This document shows positions 1-8,213 of a stretch of DNA of 64,000 nt, in pieces. The DNA comes from Rhodoluna limnophila (GTDB taxonomy: Bacteria; Actinomycetota; Actinomycetes; Actinomycetales; Microbacteriaceae), in assembly GCF_005845365.1 (NCBI RefSeq), contig NZ_CP040509.1, positions 186,001 to 250,000 on the forward strand. The letters run 5' to 3'. The notes under the pieces were generated by a model. The model was not told the origin of the DNA and made no database searches. It saw nothing but the letters and a program-made list of their open reading frames with translations. Position 1 is the stretch's first letter; every line of letters begins with the position of its first letter. The position numbers and the translations under genes were made by a program.

Positions 1-239
1 AGAACCCATTCCGTGTTGAATACCAGGTAGTAAACGTTGAGACTCTTGCTGAGCTATTCCCAGCAGGCGGCACCGTTACTGTTGCTGATCTAGTAGCCAA
101 GGGCGCCGTTCGCAAGAACGAGCCGGTCAAGGTCCTAGGAAACGGCGACATCTCGGTTAAACTCAATGTCACAGTCGACAAGGTATCTGAGTCTGCAAAG
201 GCAAAGATCGTCGCTGCTGGTGGCTCAGTCAACGACTAG
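1..239 (+). CDS. rplO: 50S ribosomal protein L15, C-terminal part
   Basis: The window opens inside this gene; the last 78 codons are present and end in TAG at 237-239. L15 binds 23S rRNA late in assembly of the large subunit. The visible part carries the usual L15 C-terminal features: an NPFR start of the segment, a [10 protein letters not shown] stretch, and a KVLGNGD turn followed by a Lys/Ala-rich tail. It lies directly before secY, the standard end of the spc operon, which supports the assignment. The start codon and N-terminal half lie outside the window. Confidence 0.93.
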   Translation, partial: NPFRVEYQVVNVETLAELFPAGGTVTVADLVAKGAVRKNEPVKVLGNGDISVKLNVTVDKVSESAKAKIVAAGGSVND

Positions 240-276
240 TCGCTGACTAGTAAAGATTTAGCCAGGAGGCTTTAAG

Positions 277-1590
277 TTGCTTAGCGCTATTGTTCGTGCA
301 TTCCGTACACCGGATCTCCGTAACAAGCTTGCATTCACTCTTGCAATCGTTGCCATTTTCCGTTTGGGCTCGTTTATTCCAGCTCCATTCGTTGACTATG
401 GCAACGTGCAAAAGTGTCTTGCACAGACCCAGAACACCAGCGGGCTCTACGAGCTCGTCAACCTGTTCTCGGGTGGCGCTTTGCTTCAGCTTTCTATCTT
501 TGCGCTGGGAATCATGCCGTACATCACGGCTTCGATCATCACCCAGTTGCTTCGAGTTGTAATTCCTCGCTTTGAGGCGCTTTCAAAAGAAGGCGCTTCA
601 GGCCAGGCAACTCTTACTCAGTACACTCGCTACCTAACCATCGCTCTCGGTGTATTGCAGTCAACCACTTTGATTGCAGTTGCTCGCCAGGGTGCATTGT
701 TCGGCGCAGACTGTGTGCTTCCGATCCTCACGGACTCATCACCTATCGCAGTTGGTCTTATGGTTCTAACCATGACCGCCGGTACCGGTCTGATCATGTG
801 GATGGGTGAGCTAATCACTGAGCGCGGCGTCGGCAACGGTATGTCGCTTCTAATCTTCACCTCAATTGCTTCTACCTTCCCAGCTTCACTTGCTGGTATT
901 GCGCAGACCAAGAGCATTGAGACCTTGCTTGTAGTTCTTGCCATTGGTGTGGTTGTGGTTGGCCTGGTTATCCTGGTCGAGCAGTCACAGCGCCGCATTC
1001 CGGTGCAGTACGCAAAGCGTATGGTTGGCCGTCGCACCTATGGTGGCCAGAGCACCTACATTCCAATCAAGGTGAACATGGCTGGTGTTGTTCCAGTTAT
1101 CTTCGCGTCATCACTTCTTTACCTGCCTGCTCTGATTGCTCAGTTCAACCAGCCAGATGCAAACGGCAAGGTAGCTGACTGGGTTACTTGGGTATCTAAC
1201 TACCTAACCCAGGGCGACCACCCGCTATACATGGCGCTTTACTTCTTCCTAATCATCGGTTTCACTTACTTCTACGTAGCCATCACCTTCGATCCAATCG
1301 AGGTTGCTGACAACATGAAGAAGTACGGTGGCTTTATCCCTGGTATCCGTGCCGGCCGTCCAACTACCGAATTCCTTGAGTTCGTGTTGAGCCGCATCAC
1401 CTTCCCAGGCGCCATCTACCTTGGTCTAATCGCCTTGATTCCATTGATTGCGTTCTCACTCATCGGTGCCAACCAGAACTTCCCGTTCGGTGGAACCTCG
1501 ATCCTCATCATCGTTGGTGTTGGTCTTGAAACCGTGAAGCAGATCAACGCACAGATGCAGCAGCGCAACTACGAAGGTCTTCTGAAGTGA
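277..1590 (+). CDS. secY: preprotein translocase subunit SecY
   Basis: Central channel of the Sec translocon, which moves unfolded proteins across or into the cytoplasmic membrane together with SecE and SecG. The 437-residue length and about ten hydrophobic segments fit the family. The conserved cytoplasmic loops are visible, including the [11 protein letters not shown] motif near residue 185 and [11 protein letters not shown] near residue 240. The start is TTG, chosen because AGGAGG at 264-269 sits seven bases upstream and the N-terminus ([14 protein letters not shown]) matches SecY. The 3' end overlaps the adk start by four bases, so the two are translationally coupled. Confidence 0.97.
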   Translation: MLSAIVRAFRTPDLRNKLAFTLAIVAIFRLGSFIPAPFVDYGNVQKCLAQTQNTSGLYELVNLFSGGALLQLSIFALGIMPYITASIITQLLRVVIPRFEALSKEGASGQATLTQYTRYLTIALGVLQSTTLIAVARQGALFGADCVLPILTDSSPIAVGLMVLTMTAGTGLIMWMGELITERGVGNGMSLLIFTSIASTFPASLAGIAQTKSIETLLVVLAIGVVVVGLVILVEQSQRRIPVQYAKRMVGRRTYGGQSTYIPIKVNMAGVVPVIFASSLLYLPALIAQFNQPDANGKVADWVTWVSNYLTQGDHPLYMALYFFLIIGFTYFYVAITFDPIEVADNMKKYGGFIPGIRAGRPTTEFLEFVLSRITFPGAIYLGLIALIPLIAFSLIGANQNFPFGGTSILIIVGVGLETVKQINAQMQQRNYEGLLK

Positions 1591-2168
1591 TCCGCCTACT
1601 CTTGATTGGTGCCCCAGGCGCTGGCAAGGGAACCCAGGCTGAAAAGCTTTCATCTGCGTTCAACATCCCTGCCATTTCTACCGGCGACATCTTCCGTCAC
1701 AACGTGAAGAATGAGACTGAGCTTGGCAAGCAAGCTAAGGCCTTCATGGACCGCGGCGAGTATGTTCCAGACAGCCTCACCAACGCTTTGGTTCGCGACC
1801 GTTTGTCTCAGGCAGACGCCATTGAGGGTTTCCTGCTAGACGGTTACCCACGCACTGCTGACCAGGTTGAAGAACTTGACGACATACTTGCATCTCAGGG
1901 CAAGCAACTTGACGTGGTTGTTCAGCTAACCGCTGACACCGATGAAGTTGTGCGCCGTCTGCTAAACCGTGCCATTGAGCAGGGTCGCGCCGATGACACC
2001 GAAGACGTTATCCGCCGACGCCTTGAGGTATACGCAGAGCAAACCGCTCCGCTAACTGATGTTTACGCAGGTCGCGGATTGCTAGTAACCGTTGATGGTT
2101 TGGGCGAGGTTGCTGAAGTAACCGGTCGCATTCTCGAGGCTCTCGAAGCCCGCAACTCTGCTAACTAA
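1587..2168 (+). CDS. adk: adenylate kinase, short-LID type
   Basis: Interconverts AMP, ADP and ATP in the cytosol. The P-loop GAPGAGKGT is at residues 8-16 and the AMP/ATP-binding DGYPR motif at 85-89. At 193 residues it is shorter than the 215-residue E. coli type. The LID region around residues 127-139 is only a short loop and lacks the four-cysteine zinc site, as in other actinobacterial enzymes. The start is GTG, overlapping the TGA of secY; the next gene, map, starts on the last base of the adk stop codon. The secY-adk-map order is the classical one. Confidence 0.97.
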   Translation: MIRLLLIGAPGAGKGTQAEKLSSAFNIPAISTGDIFRHNVKNETELGKQAKAFMDRGEYVPDSLTNALVRDRLSQADAIEGFLLDGYPRTADQVEELDDILASQGKQLDVVVQLTADTDEVVRRLLNRAIEQGRADDTEDVIRRRLEVYAEQTAPLTDVYAGRGLLVTVDGLGEVAEVTGRILEALEARNSAN

Positions 2169-3001
2169 TGGCTCGTCACGGCTTTGAACTAAAAACCCCG
2201 CAGCAGATCATCATGATGCGCGAGGCCGGATTGGCTACCGCCGCAGCCCTGGCCGCAGTTCGCGCGGCAGTTCGCCCGGGGGTAACAACACTCGAGCTAG
2301 ATAAAATTGCCGATGACAAGATTCAAGAACTTGGCGGCCACTCTAACTTTCAACTAGTACCTGGTTACAGCCACACCATCTGTGCCTCAATCAACGATGA
2401 GGTCGTTCACGGAATTCCAGCAGCGAACCGTGTGCTGCAAGCCGGAGACATTTTGTCAGTCGACTGCGGTGCCGAGATTGGCGAGTGGAATGGCGATTCA
2501 GCCATGACCGTCATCGTTCCAGGTGCCGAAGAATCAGAGCTTATTGCCAGCCGCCAAAAGCTTAGCGATGTCACTGAGCAGTCGCTTTGGGTTGGTATTG
2601 CTGCTTTGGCTAAGGCCAAGGAGCTAAACGAAGTCGGTGCGGCCATCGAGGACTACATCGTGAGCCAGGGTGACTACGGAATTCTTGAAGATTACGTTGG
2701 CCACGGAATTGGTCGATCGATGCACGAGGACCCACCGGTATACAACTATCGCGTTCGCGGCAAGAGTCCAAAGGTTGTTCCTGGCCTAGTCGTTGCCATT
2801 GAACCGATGGTGGTTTCTGGCAGCGCTGCCACCAAGATTCTGAGTGACGGCTGGACCGTATCGACCAAGGATGCCTCAGATGCATCGCACTGGGAGCACA
2901 CCGTTGCGGTTCACGAGGGTGGAATTTGGGTGCTGACTGCCGAGGATGGCGGAAAATCCAAGCTTGCACCTTTGGGTGTTGTTCCGGTTCCACTGGTCTA
3001 A
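2168..3001 (+). CDS. map: type I methionine aminopeptidase
   Basis: Removes the initiator methionine from nascent proteins. The five metal ligands of the pita-bread fold are present: Asp99 and Asp110 (in DCGAEIGEWNGD), His179 (GHGIG), Glu212 (IEPMV) and Glu243 (WEHTV). The 277-residue length is normal for an actinobacterial type I enzyme, and there is no N-terminal zinc-finger extension. ATG overlaps the adk stop as TAATG. After map there is a 169-base gap before infA that probably holds a promoter, but I see no convincing -10/-35 pair in it. Confidence 0.97.
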   Translation: MARHGFELKTPQQIIMMREAGLATAAALAAVRAAVRPGVTTLELDKIADDKIQELGGHSNFQLVPGYSHTICASINDEVVHGIPAANRVLQAGDILSVDCGAEIGEWNGDSAMTVIVPGAEESELIASRQKLSDVTEQSLWVGIAALAKAKELNEVGAAIEDYIVSQGDYGILEDYVGHGIGRSMHEDPPVYNYRVRGKSPKVVPGLVVAIEPMVVSGSAATKILSDGWTVSTKDASDASHWEHTVAVHEGGIWVLTAEDGGKSKLAPLGVVPVPLV

Positions 3002-3170
3002 AGACCAAAATCGGTCGCTGTTGGTGGGCTACTTAGAAAACTTAATTACCAAATTCAGCGCATTTCCAATAGGATTGAATTTCGGTGTTTCTACACGCAA
3101 TCCCTAATCGAAAGATTTGGTTCTTTTGCGTGCGCCCGAACACTAAAAACTTGAAGTAGATAAGTGAGTT

Positions 3171-3392
3171 ATGGCCAGTAAAGACGGTGTCATCGAGATC
3201 GAAGGTTCGGTCGTCGAAGCTCTTCCGAACGCAATGTTCCGCGTTGAGTTGACCAACGGTCACAAGGTCCTTGCCCACATTTCAGGAAAGATGCGTCAGC
3301 ACTACATCCGTATCCTCCCAGAGGACCGCGTGATTGTTGAGTTGAGTACCTACGACCTAACTCGTGGCCGCATCATTTATCGCTACAAATAA
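3171..3392 (+). CDS. infA: translation initiation factor IF-1
   Basis: Small OB-fold (S1-type) protein that blocks the ribosomal A site during initiation. The 73-residue sequence has the family landmarks: an acidic [20 protein letters not shown] first strand pair, [19 protein letters not shown] in the middle, and a basic C-terminus ending RGRIIYRYK. It heads the infA-rpmJ-rpsM-rpsK group. Only a weak purine-rich stretch (AAGTGAG) precedes the ATG. Confidence 0.97.
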   Translation: MASKDGVIEIEGSVVEALPNAMFRVELTNGHKVLAHISGKMRQHYIRILPEDRVIVELSTYDLTRGRIIYRYK

Positions 3393-3429
3393 AAACGGTT
3401 AGCAATAACCCTTAATAGAAGTAAGAGAC

Positions 3430-3543
3430 ATGAAGGTAAACCCAAGCGTCAAGAAGATTTGCGACAAGTGCAAGGTCATTCGTCGTCACGGTCGCGTCAT
3501 GGTTATCTGCGACAACCCACGTCACAAGCAGCGCCAGGGCTAA
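3430..3543 (+). CDS. rpmJ: 50S ribosomal protein L36
   Basis: A 37-codon gene. It encodes the zinc-ribbon protein L36 of the large subunit. Cysteines 11, 14 and 27 plus His32 (pattern CDKC ... CDNPRH) form the usual C-C-C-H zinc site, so this is the C+ form and not a zinc-free paralogue. The sequence begins [11 protein letters not shown] and ends RHKQRQG, as in most bacteria. It lies 37 bases after infA in the conserved infA-rpmJ-rpsM order. Confidence 0.97.
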   Translation: MKVNPSVKKICDKCKVIRRHGRVMVICDNPRHKQRQG

Positions 3544-3561
3544 ATAACTAAAAACAAAAAA

Positions 3562-3637
3562 GGCAGCACAACATCCCTCGGGGTGTTACCTCCGGAGAAG
3601 GCCGGAGCCCAATCGTGAGATTCGGATGTGTTGCTCC
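3562..3637 (+). ncRNA. structured leader RNA before rpsM (candidate r-protein leader)
   Basis: The gap between rpmJ and rpsM can fold into a branched structure. Outer helix: 3565-3576 with 3624-3635, interrupted by a two-base internal loop, plus GG 3562-3563 with CC 3636-3637. Inside it are a perfect hairpin CTCCGG 3590-3595 with CCGGAG 3602-3607, and AATC 3611-3614 with GATT 3619-3622 closed by a GTGA (GNRA-type) tetraloop. The rpsM ribosome-binding site follows at 3655-3660. Such structures often bind a ribosomal protein for feedback control. The pairing is seen; the function is inferred. Confidence 0.5.
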
Positions 3638-3667
3638 AGACCTTCTAAACAAACAAGGAGAAATCCC

Positions 3668-4045
3668 ATGGCACGTGTTGCCGGAGCCGATATTCCAGAC
3701 GCGAAGCGCGTCGAAATCGCACTTACCTACATCTACGGCATTGGCCGTACTCGCTCAGTCCAGATCTTGGCTGAGACCAAAGTTGACAAGAACATCCGCG
3801 TAAAGGACCTTACCGACGACCAGCTAGTCGCTATCCGTGACTACATCGAAGGTAACTACAAGGTTGAGGGTGACCTCCGCCGTGATGTTGCAGCAGACAT
3901 TCGCCGCAAGGTTGAAATCGGCTCATACGAGGGTATCCGTCACCGCAAGGGCCTACCGGTCCGCGGTCAGCGTACCAAGACCAACGCACGTACTCGCAAG
4001 GGTCCAAAGCGTACCGTAGCCGGCAAGAAGAAGGCGGCACGCTAG
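3668..4045 (+). CDS. rpsM: 30S ribosomal protein S13
   Basis: Head protein of the small subunit that contacts P-site tRNA and the B1 intersubunit bridges. The start ATG at 3668 is chosen over an in-frame upstream ATG at 3626 because AAGGAG at 3655-3660 is correctly spaced and the protein then begins [20 protein letters not shown], as in the family. The 125 residues include the GIGRTRS turn and the basic tail [16 protein letters not shown]. The upstream ATG would lie inside the structured leader. Confidence 0.96.
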   Translation: MARVAGADIPDAKRVEIALTYIYGIGRTRSVQILAETKVDKNIRVKDLTDDQLVAIRDYIEGNYKVEGDLRRDVAADIRRKVEIGSYEGIRHRKGLPVRGQRTKTNARTRKGPKRTVAGKKKAAR

Positions 4046-4103
4046 TAGCCCTTAGGCACTAAGCAGCCCCTCATCACAAACCTTAAGAATTTAGGAGAAA
4101 CTC

Positions 4104-4502
4104 ATGGCAGCACCTAAGGCAAGCGTTCGCAAGCCACGCCGCAAAGAGAAGAAGAACATTGTTGTAGGCCAGGCCCACATCAAGAGCACCTTCAACAACA
4201 CCATCGTTTCAATCACTGACGCCACCGGCGCTGTGATCTCATGGTCATCATCTGGTGATGTTGGCTTCAAGGGTTCACGTAAGTCAACCCCATTCGCAGC
4301 TCAGCTTGCAGCTGAAGCAGCAGCACGTAAGGCACAGGAGCACGGCCTAAAGAAGGTTGACGTTTTCGTGAAGGGCCCAGGCTCAGGTCGCGAAACCGCA
4401 ATCCGTTCACTTCAGGCTGCAGGTCTAGAGGTTGGTTCAATCTCAGACGTAACTCCTCAGGCTCACAACGGCTGCCGCCCACCAAAGCGTCGCCGCGTCT
4501 AA
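4104..4502 (+). CDS. rpsK: 30S ribosomal protein S11
   Basis: Platform protein of the 30S subunit near the mRNA exit site. The 132 residues carry family motifs such as [33 protein letters not shown] and a C-terminal end in [17 protein letters not shown] lies eight bases before the ATG. In most bacteria rpsD follows; here a 184-base non-coding, hairpin-rich stretch precedes rpoA instead. Confidence 0.97.
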   Translation: MAAPKASVRKPRRKEKKNIVVGQAHIKSTFNNTIVSITDATGAVISWSSSGDVGFKGSRKSTPFAAQLAAEAAARKAQEHGLKKVDVFVKGPGSGRETAIRSLQAAGLEVGSISDVTPQAHNGCRPPKRRRV

Positions 4503-4524
4503 CCTTTGGTTTCGCATCCGACTG

Positions 4525-4668
4525 GGTGTGCAATTGCCTGAACTTCGGCAACTGCACGCCGAGTTAGAAACCCCACCGCGGGTTTCAGCCCAGTTTTAAT
4601 CTCGCAACAAACCTGAACAGTGGCCACTGATCAGGCCCCAACAAATAGACATCAAATAGCGGATGTCT
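4525..4668 (+). ncRNA. four consecutive hairpins before rpoA
   Basis: The rpsK-rpoA gap contains four separate inverted repeats. (1) 4525-4560: GTGCA/TGCAC and TTGCC/GGCAA with one mismatch, extended by three outer pairs. (2) GAAACCC 4567-4573 with GGGTTTC 4580-4586. (3) CCTGA 4612-4616 with TCAGG 4631-4635 around the palindrome AGTGGCCACT. (4) AGACATC 4647-4653 with GATGTCT 4662-4668. GAAAGGA follows as the rpoA ribosome-binding site. No long T-run follows any hairpin directly, so a simple terminator is less likely than a leader or processing region. Function is inferred. Confidence 0.5.
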
Positions 4669-4686
4669 AGCTGAAAGGAACCAAAC

Positions 4687-5679
4687 GTGCTGATTGCACA
4701 GCGTCCAACTCTTCACGAAGAAGTACTAGCACCTAACCGTTCACGCTTTGCTCTAGAGCCTCTAGAGCCTGGCTTCGGTTACACCCTAGGAAACTCACTC
4801 CGCCGTACCCTACTTTCATCTATCCCAGGTGCAGCTGTTACCAACATCCGCATTGAGGGTGTTCGTCACGAGTTCAGCACCATCGAAGGCGTTAAAGAAG
4901 ACGTCACCGAGATCATCTTGAACATCAAGGACCTCGTAGTCTCTTCAGAGCACGACGCACCTGTTGTTGCTCACCTACGCAAGCAGACCGCTGGCGTTGT
5001 GACCGCTGCTGACATCCAGGTTCCTGCTGGTGTTGAGGTTCACAACCCTGAGTTGGTAATTGCAACAATCAACGCAAAGGCAAAGTTCGAAGTTGAGCTA
5101 ACCATCGAGCGTGGCCGTGGCTACGTTCAGGCTTCTCAGAACCGCAACCCAGATGCAGATGCCGGTGTAATTCCAATCGACTCAATCTATTCACCAGTTC
5201 TAAAGGTTTCTTACCGCGTTGAGGCAACTCGTGCCGGTGAGTTCACTAACTTCGACAAGCTGATTGTTGATGTTGAGACCAAGCCATCAATCACTCCTCG
5301 CGATGCTGTTGCATCTGCCGGAAGCACTTTGGTTGAGTTGTTCGGTCTTGCGCGCGAGCTAAACGTTGCAGCAGAAGGTATCGAGATCGGCCCAGCACCA
5401 GTTGAGGCCGGCCTTTCGCCAGAGCTTGCAATGCCTATCGAAGACCTGGACCTAACCGTCCGTTCATACAACTGCCTAAAGCGTGAGGGCATCAACACCG
5501 TTAGCGAGCTAATCGGTCTTTCAGAAGACCAGTTGATGAACATCCGCAACTTCGGTAGCAAGTCGGTAGATGAGGTTCGCGACAAGCTAACCTCAATGGG
5601 ACTAAAGTTCAAGGACGCCGTCCCAGGCTTCGACGCAGCTTACTTCAGCTCGGCTTACGACGAGGACGACCAGGCGTAA
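4687..5679 (+). CDS. rpoA: RNA polymerase alpha subunit
   Basis: Alpha subunit that dimerises to nucleate RNA polymerase assembly. Residues 1-230 form the N-terminal dimerisation domain ([20 protein letters not shown] near residue 30). After a flexible acidic linker, residues 250-315 form the C-terminal DNA-binding domain ([20 protein letters not shown] and [11 protein letters not shown]). The 330-residue length is usual for Actinobacteria. Start GTG at 4687 is preceded by GAAAGGA. Leucine codons here are strikingly often CTA. It lies between rpsK and rplQ, without rpsD. Confidence 0.97.
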   Translation: MLIAQRPTLHEEVLAPNRSRFALEPLEPGFGYTLGNSLRRTLLSSIPGAAVTNIRIEGVRHEFSTIEGVKEDVTEIILNIKDLVVSSEHDAPVVAHLRKQTAGVVTAADIQVPAGVEVHNPELVIATINAKAKFEVELTIERGRGYVQASQNRNPDADAGVIPIDSIYSPVLKVSYRVEATRAGEFTNFDKLIVDVETKPSITPRDAVASAGSTLVELFGLARELNVAAEGIEIGPAPVEAGLSPELAMPIEDLDLTVRSYNCLKREGINTVSELIGLSEDQLMNIRNFGSKSVDEVRDKLTSMGLKFKDAVPGFDAAYFSSAYDEDDQA

Positions 5680-5718
5680 GCCGGTCTCCAGATCACAGAA
5701 ATCTAAGAGGAGAAATCA

Positions 5719-6213
5719 ATGCCTACCCCAACTAAGGGACCACGTCTAGGTGGCGGACCAGCTCACGAGCGTCTAATGCTTCGTAACATGGCTACTTCGC
5801 TATTCAAGCACGGCAAGATCACCACGACTGAGACCAAGGCAAAGCGCCTTCGTCCAGTTGCTGAGCGTCTTGTCACCTTCGCAAAGCGCGGAGACCTGCA
5901 CGCACGTCGTCGCGTTATGCAGCAGATCACTGACAAGTCAGTTGTTCACGAGCTGTTCGCAAACGTCGCACCGTTGGTTGCAGACCGCCAGGGTGGCTAC
6001 ACCCGCATCACCAAGCTTGGCTACCGTAAGGGCGACAACGCTCCTTTGGCGCTAATCGAGCTTGTTCTTGAGCCAGTAGCCCCAAAGAACGCAACCAAGA
6101 AGCCTAAGCTTGCTAACTCTGTCAAGGCAGTTGCAGCTCCTGTTGAGGCTCCAGCCGAGGTCGTTGAGACCCCAGCTGAGGACGCAGCAGTAGAGGCTCC
6201 AGCAGCAGAGTAG
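5719..6213 (+). CDS. rplQ: 50S ribosomal protein L17 with Ala/Glu-rich tail
   Basis: Large-subunit protein near the peptide exit tunnel. Residues 1-118 are the conserved core, starting [19 protein letters not shown] and including [15 protein letters not shown] and [18 protein letters not shown]. Residues 120-164 form a low-complexity tail rich in Ala, Pro, Val and Glu, a type of extension common in actinobacterial L17. AGAGGAG lies before the ATG. The acidic tail is probably disordered and surface exposed. Confidence 0.96.
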   Translation: MPTPTKGPRLGGGPAHERLMLRNMATSLFKHGKITTTETKAKRLRPVAERLVTFAKRGDLHARRRVMQQITDKSVVHELFANVAPLVADRQGGYTRITKLGYRKGDNAPLALIELVLEPVAPKNATKKPKLANSVKAVAAPVEAPAEVVETPAEDAAVEAPAAE

Positions 6214-6225
6214 TTTTAGTTTCAA

Positions 6226-7092
6226 ATGAATCAACCCGTTGACCGCTCGGTTAACGGGTTGATTCGTTACCGTTTGAATTTTGCCTACGATGGCACCAAC
6301 TATTGGGGCTTCGCCAAGCAAAAAGGATTCGCCACCGTTCAGGGTGAACTCGTTACTGCGCTAACCACTGCATTCGGTGAATCGAAGACGGATTTCGATA
6401 TGCGCGTTGCCGGCCGCACCGATGCCGGAGTGCATGCCTACGACCAGGTAATCCACATTGACCTCAGCCAAGAGCAGCTCAAGCGCCTTGGTCGAACCAA
6501 AGGGTTTCTGGGTAAACTCAACGATCTTTTGCCTGAGGACATCCGGGTTCATTCAGTTGAGCTGGCCCCACCGGGATTCGACGCCCGATTCTCAGCCTCG
6601 TATCGGCGTTACCGCTACCGAATCGCTGACGGCGAAGCAAATAAGAACCCACTCAAGCAGCGATACACCCACTGGATTAAGCATCCGCTAGACGTGACCG
6701 CGATGCAGCTGGCAGCTTTTGAACTTATTGGCCTGCACGATTACGCATCATTCTGTCGCGCAAAAGTTGGGGCAACCACAATCCGCCACGTCCGCGAGAT
6801 AACCGTAAAGCGCAATCCAGCTGACGACAACGTCATCGAAGTTGAATTGCAAGCAGATGCCTTTTGCCACAACATGGTGCGCTCTATCGTGGGCGGGCTG
6901 ATTGCTGCTGGCGAGGGTAAGGCTGGGCCAACCGAGATTGCAGCCACTTTGGCCAGGCTAACCCGAGTTGGTTCATACAAGGTTTCACCTGCTCGAGGGC
7001 TGACATTGATCGAGATTGGCTACCCGGCCGATGACCAATTGGCCGAGCAGGCCGAGCGTGCCAGAAACATGCGAACCCTGGATGAAAATTAG
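6226..7092 (+). CDS. truA: tRNA pseudouridine(38-40) synthase TruA
   Basis: Converts U38-40 in the anticodon stem-loop of tRNAs to pseudouridine. The catalytic Asp lies in VAGRTDAGVHA (around residue 60), and family motifs SYRRYRYRI, FCHNMVRSIVGGL and RGLTLIEIGY are present. The start is uncertain: ATG 6226 gives 288 residues, but the first eleven codons lie in a near-perfect inverted repeat (6229-6264). An in-frame TTG at 6259 would give MIRYRLNFAYDG, closer to other TruA N-termini. Neither start has a good Shine-Dalgarno sequence. It follows rplQ as usual in Actinobacteria. Confidence 0.93.
   Translation: MNQPVDRSVNGLIRYRLNFAYDGTNYWGFAKQKGFATVQGELVTALTTAFGESKTDFDMRVAGRTDAGVHAYDQVIHIDLSQEQLKRLGRTKGFLGKLNDLLPEDIRVHSVELAPPGFDARFSASYRRYRYRIADGEANKNPLKQRYTHWIKHPLDVTAMQLAAFELIGLHDYASFCRAKVGATTIRHVREITVKRNPADDNVIEVELQADAFCHNMVRSIVGGLIAAGEGKAGPTEIAATLARLTRVGSYKVSPARGLTLIEIGYPADDQLAEQAERARNMRTLDEN
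6229..6264 (+). repeat. 36-base near-perfect inverted repeat at the truA start
   Basis: AATCAACCCGTT (6229-6240) is the exact reverse complement of AACGGGTTGATT (6253-6264). The bases between them add a G-T pair and ACCG/CGGT, leaving a two-base centre. The RNA hairpin would be about 17 pairs long. It is not followed by a T-run, so it is not a standard terminator, and it covers the first codons of truA as annotated. It may terminate rplQ transcripts, control truA translation, or both; this is inference. Confidence 0.7.
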
Positions 7093-7095
7093 GGT

Positions 7096-7125
7096 TTGAC
7101 CACAGGCACATGTTCGGGCTAGACT
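7096..7125 (+). promoter_or_regulatory. promoter for rplM-rpsI
   Basis: TTGACC at 7096-7101 and TAGACT at 7120-7125 are separated by 18 bases, a good match to a housekeeping sigma promoter and the best -35/-10 pair seen in the window. Transcription would start near 7132, giving a leader of about 100 bases before rplM. Confidence 0.65.
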
Positions 7126-7136
7126 TGACCTTTGGT

Positions 7137-7196
7137 ATTGGCAGTTAGCCAATGTGAAAACGTGAATCCCGAGAAGATCTCTTCTAGCGCGGATTC
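7137..7196 (+). ncRNA. structured leader RNA before rplM
   Basis: Two hairpins lie in the rplM 5' untranslated region. First, ATTGGC 7137-7142 with GCCAAT 7148-7153 (five-base loop). Second, GAATCC 7164-7169 with GGATTC 7191-7196, enclosing AGAAG 7172-7176 with CTTCT 7181-7185. The first begins almost at the predicted transcription start. L13 leaders are known in Firmicutes; whether this one is related is not shown here. Pairing is seen; autoregulation is inferred. Confidence 0.45.
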
Positions 7197-7232
7197 ATTT
7201 CAATCCGACACAGAAGTAGAAGGCAATTTAAC

Positions 7233-7676
7233 GTGCGTACTTATTCTCCAAAGGCTCACGAGCTGAGCAACGAGTGGCTAGTCATCGACGCCGCTGATGT
7301 AGTTCTCGGCCGTCTAGCAACCCACGCAGCAGCACTGTTGCGCGGAAAGCACAAGCCGACTTTTGCACCACACATGGACAACGGTGACTTCGTCATCATC
7401 ATCAACGCTGAGAAGGTTGCTCTAACTGGCGCCAAGCTCAAGCAGAAGAAGGCATACCGCCACTCTGGTTACCCAGGTGGTCTTACTGCAACCACTTACT
7501 CTGAGCTTCTAGAGAAGAACCCAGAGAAGGCTGTAGAGAAGGCAATCAAGGGCATGCTTCCTCACAACAAGCTAGGTGCAACCCAGCTTGCAAAGCTAAA
7601 GGTTTACCGCGGTGCTGAGCACCCACACGCTGCACAGCAGCCAAAGCCTTTCATCATCGACCAGGTAGCTCAGTAA
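7233..7676 (+). CDS. rplM: 50S ribosomal protein L13
   Basis: Early-assembling large-subunit protein. The 147 residues show [17 protein letters not shown] near the N-terminus, [25 protein letters not shown] and GMLPHNKLG, all typical of L13. Start GTG at 7233 is chosen because the protein then begins [10 protein letters not shown], as in other Actinobacteria; AGAAGG lies about ten bases upstream. It is cotranscribed with rpsI, which follows after ten bases. Confidence 0.97.
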   Translation: MRTYSPKAHELSNEWLVIDAADVVLGRLATHAAALLRGKHKPTFAPHMDNGDFVIIINAEKVALTGAKLKQKKAYRHSGYPGGLTATTYSELLEKNPEKAVEKAIKGMLPHNKLGATQLAKLKVYRGAEHPHAAQQPKPFIIDQVAQ

Positions 7677-7686
7677 GGAATCCCTC

Positions 7687-8175
7687 GTGGCTAAAGACAT
7701 CGCAGAAGACGTAGTTTCAACAGAGAGCTACACCACCGAGACCCCTGCAGCTAAGGCTGCACCGGCTAAGTCACGTGGCGCACTGACCACTCCTGGTGCC
7801 GGCCTTGGCCGTCGCAAAGAGGCAGTTGCTCGTGTTCGCATCATGCCAGGTACCGGTGTTATCAAGGTAAACGGCCGTGACTTCGCTGAGTACTTCCCAA
7901 ACAAGCTTCACCAGCAGCTAATCACTGACCCATTCACCATCCTTGACCTAAAGGGTGCTTACGACGTAATCGCTCGTATCTCAGGTGGTGGCTCAGCTGG
8001 TCAGGCTGGTGCACTTCGTCTAGGTATTGCTCGTGCACTAAACGAGATCGACCGCGACAACAACCGTCCTTCACTAAAGAAGGCTGGCTTCCTAAAGCGC
8101 GACCCACGTGTTATCGAGCGCAAGAAGGCTGGTCTGAAGAAGGCACGTAAGGCTTCTCAGTTCTCGAAGCGTTAA
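7687..8175 (+). CDS. rpsI: 30S ribosomal protein S9
   Basis: Small-subunit protein whose C-terminal tail reaches the P-site tRNA. Residues 1-40 are a variable actinobacterial extension rich in Ala, Thr and Lys. The conserved part starts at [14 protein letters not shown] and ends [12 protein letters not shown], with the invariant terminal Lys-Arg. Start GTG at 7687, preceded by AAGGAA. Of its twelve leucine codons six are CTA and four CTT, a marked bias also seen in neighbouring highly expressed genes. Confidence 0.97.
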   Translation: MAKDIAEDVVSTESYTTETPAAKAAPAKSRGALTTPGAGLGRRKEAVARVRIMPGTGVIKVNGRDFAEYFPNKLHQQLITDPFTILDLKGAYDVIARISGGGSAGQAGALRLGIARALNEIDRDNNRPSLKKAGFLKRDPRVIERKKAGLKKARKASQFSKR

Positions 8176-8201
8176 TCCAACACTTCACGCTTTCAAAAGC
8201 A

Positions 8202-8207
8202 TAGACT
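8202..8207 (+). promoter_or_regulatory. -10 element of leaderless glmM promoter
   Basis: TAGACT ends six bases before the glmM ATG, placing the transcription start at or next to the A of the start codon. No Shine-Dalgarno sequence lies upstream. The -35 region is not recognisable. Confidence 0.6.
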
Positions 8208-8213
8208 CACGAT

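Noticed and set aside
630-1037. Long minus-strand open frame inside secY
   Set aside because: Shadow frame with Thr/Ile/Arg-rich, low-information translation and no start signal; secY is certain on the other strand.
3626-3667. Upstream start for rpsM
   Set aside because: The extra 14 residues are encoded in the hairpin-forming leader and are not part of S13; ATG 3668 has AAGGAG.
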